44,700 nt of DNA from Methanoregula sp. (lineage in GTDB: Archaea > Halobacteriota > Methanomicrobia > Methanomicrobiales > Methanospirillaceae): the NCBI GenBank assembly GCA_030694985.1, contig JAUYTV010000033.1:1-44700 (forward strand), in the 5' to 3' direction. The translations under genes and the position numbers were made by a program. This document shows positions 43,717-44,700 of this stretch, one piece after another. The notes beneath the pieces were generated by a model, which worked only from the letters and a program-made list of their open reading frames with translations, was not told the DNA's origin and made no database searches. Positions within the stretch are counted from its first letter, which is position 1, and the number at the start of each line of letters is the position of its first letter.

Positions 43717-44190
43717 GTGACAGGGGAAATAACAACACAACCGGCAACAGCACTCCTCGTGCTCGGTTGCCCGCAGGTGCCGGTACAGACAAGTATTGCA
43801 CTGTACCTGATCAACCGGTTAAAAAAAGCGGGTAGCGTGCCCACGGTTGCCGGCAACAAGGCCGCAAACACGCTTCTCGTGGTTGCAGATCCAGACCGGC
43901 ATTACCTTGGCGAGGTTATGGATCTCGATAGGGTGGTTGTCCAGATCACTGAGAAGAAGCGGGACTTTGACCGATGTTTTGTCTTTATTCATAACGATGC
44001 CGGGATTACCTATGCCGGGACGATGAGTGCGATATCAAAGGCAAAGGTTTACGCCATCATCTATGGAGAGCATTATGAGGATCTGCAAAAACAGATCGAC
44101 TTTCCCTGCACAACCATTGCGGCAAAAGCTGTGCACAATCCCCTGCCGTTAAAAAAAGCGCTTGACGAGGTGACCCCATGGGCTGCGTAG
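43717..44190 (+). CDS. DUF1890 family protein (methanogen-specific)
   Basis: The 157-residue soluble protein has a Rossmann-like pattern: TALLVLGCPQVPVQTSIALY, ANTLLVVADPDRHYLGEVMD and RCFVFIHNDAGITYAGTMSA. I recognise it as DUF1890, a family restricted to methanogens and usually next to DUF1894, as here. Function is unknown; a metal- or cofactor-related role is only a guess. The start is GTG 43717 with GGGTAAAAAGC upstream. Its stop overlaps DUF1894 by 13 bases. Confidence 0.85.
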   Translation: MTGEITTQPATALLVLGCPQVPVQTSIALYLINRLKKAGSVPTVAGNKAANTLLVVADPDRHYLGEVMDLDRVVVQITEKKRDFDRCFVFIHNDAGITYAGTMSAISKAKVYAIIYGEHYEDLQKQIDFPCTTIAAKAVHNPLPLKKALDEVTPWAA

Positions 44191-44453
44191 AATCAATGAA
44201 TTACGAGATCGTGCTTCGGGATGCGACTTTTAAAGAGTCCCGCGATTATATCAAAAAAACCTATGCCGAGTTCCGGGATGTCTTACCCGGGTTCAAAGTC
44301 TTTGACACCCATGTGATAGGACTTCCCCCGATTGCTATCGGGCTCGAAGGTGACTTTGTTATCTTCCCCTTCACCAAACCCTGCCATGGCACATTTCTCT
44401 TAAGGGTTGAGGACAAGGAAGAGGCTGCACGACTGCGGGCGCTTAAGAAATGA
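44178..44453 (+). CDS. DUF1894 family protein (methanogen-specific)
   Basis: This 91-residue soluble protein (MGCVESMNYEIVLRDATFKE..., later LPPIAIGLEGDFVIFPFTKP) belongs to the methanogen family DUF1894, function unknown. Family members usually begin with a Cys-containing segment before YEI, so ATG 44178 is preferred over ATG 44196; GAGGTGA 5 bases before it supports this. It overlaps DUF1890 and is surely co-expressed with it. Confidence 0.85.
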   Translation: MGCVESMNYEIVLRDATFKESRDYIKKTYAEFRDVLPGFKVFDTHVIGLPPIAIGLEGDFVIFPFTKPCHGTFLLRVEDKEEAARLRALKK

Positions 44454-44504
44454 ATAACAGCCGTTTCCGGCTGGACTAATTACCTAACTTTTCCTTGATT
44501 TTTC

Positions 44505-44558
44505 ACACTACCGAGAAGTCCTCCCGATAAAACCGGAAGGTTTTTAGGTATGTAGTGT
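44505..44558. repeat. Inverted repeat between DUF1894 and the transposase fragment
   Basis: ACACTAC (44505-44511) and GTAGTGT (44552-44558) form a 7-base inverted pair with a 40-base loop that contains CCGG-rich sequence, followed by the end of a transposase gene. It could belong to the end of the insertion sequence or be a terminator. Confidence 0.35.
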
Positions 44559-44563
44559 ATAAC

Positions 44564-44700
44564 CTAAGCTCCCGACGAAGTTAGGCACATGAGGTTAAGT
44601 GCCTCCAAAATGAGACGCTGCTTCTTGGTCATCTCAGTCATCATTATCCGTCCATCTGCAAGGGTAATCTTCCGCAACTTCTCCAGTTCAAGTAACATCC
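44564..44700 (-). CDS. Transposase C-terminus (IS4/IS1634-like), partial
   Basis: The minus strand is open from the window edge to a TAG at 44564-44566. It encodes LLELEKLRKITLADGRIMMT and then EMTKKQRLILEALNLM, the usual end of IS4/IS1634-group transposases (a [K/L]RKI.L.DG....EMTKKQ..I.EAL pattern). Only about 45 residues are inside the window, so intactness and exact family cannot be judged. It marks an insertion sequence at the right edge next to the DUF1890/1894 operon. Confidence 0.6.
   Translation of the reverse strand, partial: MLLELEKLRKITLADGRIMMTEMTKKQRLILEALNLMCLTSSGA

Noticed and set aside
1-44700. tRNA and rRNA genes
   Set aside because: No cloverleaf with a T-arm GGTTCRA context or rRNA-like conserved block was seen on either strand by eye; a covariance scan would be needed to be certain.

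Overview
The window comes from a methanogenic archaeon, most likely a member of the Methanomicrobiales (Methanoregula/Methanoculleus side). The support is: a group II chaperonin with a GGM tail, a histone, RadA, an RPA-like OB-fold protein, FEN-1 with a PIP box, a split GMP synthetase, an archaetidylinositol-phosphate-synthase-like enzyme, the YcaO/TfuA pair that thioamidates McrA, the methanogen-specific DUF1890/DUF1894 pair, and a presenilin-type intramembrane protease whose active-site positions match the Methanoculleus homologue. Many genes have TATA-like boxes just upstream and no Shine-Dalgarno, as expected for archaeal leaderless transcripts. The species assignment is an inference.

Layout. 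1-6.6 kb: tail of an unidentified gene, a PEGA-domain surface protein, a small sulfite-reductase-like protein, the thermosome, hisD and a small secreted protein. 6.7-10.9 kb (minus strand): a tightly overlapping operon of a GT2 glycosyltransferase, a TPR/winged-helix protein and a BrxD-like (DUF2791) ATPase, plus a small ORF. 10.9-18.1 kb: a hotdog thioesterase, a TPR membrane protein, then pyrG, guaAB, argD, hisC, an adenylate-kinase-like NTPase and a CDP-alcohol phosphatidyltransferase, the last four nearly without gaps. 18.5-26 kb is accessory: a Cys-rich lipoprotein, a membrane-tethered Schlafen/AlbA_2 protein, TfuA-YcaO, an AAA/DUF4143 ATPase with palindromic operator-like sites, and a two-gene PAS / KaiC-like signalling pair. 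26.06-26.97 kb holds three tandem copies of a ~330-bp unit. 27-34 kb: FEN-1, a large secreted C1 cysteine peptidase with PKD domains, the presenilin homologue and a NOG1-like GTPase. 34-44.5 kb: HTH-CBS regulator, histone, PRC-barrel protein, a minus-strand operon dapL-lysA-rpa-radA-phosphoglycolate phosphatase, an ABC-2 exporter, CutA, DUF1890 and DUF1894. The right edge cuts into a transposase.

The most notable unexplained structure is a dispersed, strongly structured GC-rich repeat (five copies, here called R1-R5, at 168, 4131, 5841, 18135 and 19271). Every copy lies downstream of a stop codon in the sense orientation of that gene, and its first hairpin keeps pairing despite sequence change. 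This looks like a 3'-UTR RNA element or a MITE-like element co-opted as one. The second is the triplicated ~330-bp unit after FEN-1, each unit carrying on the minus strand an imperfect palindrome, a GC-rich block, T-tracts and a TATA-like box; a Shine-Dalgarno with a 12-codon mini-ORF is intact in two of the three. The third is the BrxD-like ATPase / TPR-wHTH / glycosyltransferase operon, which contains no other recognisable BREX component.
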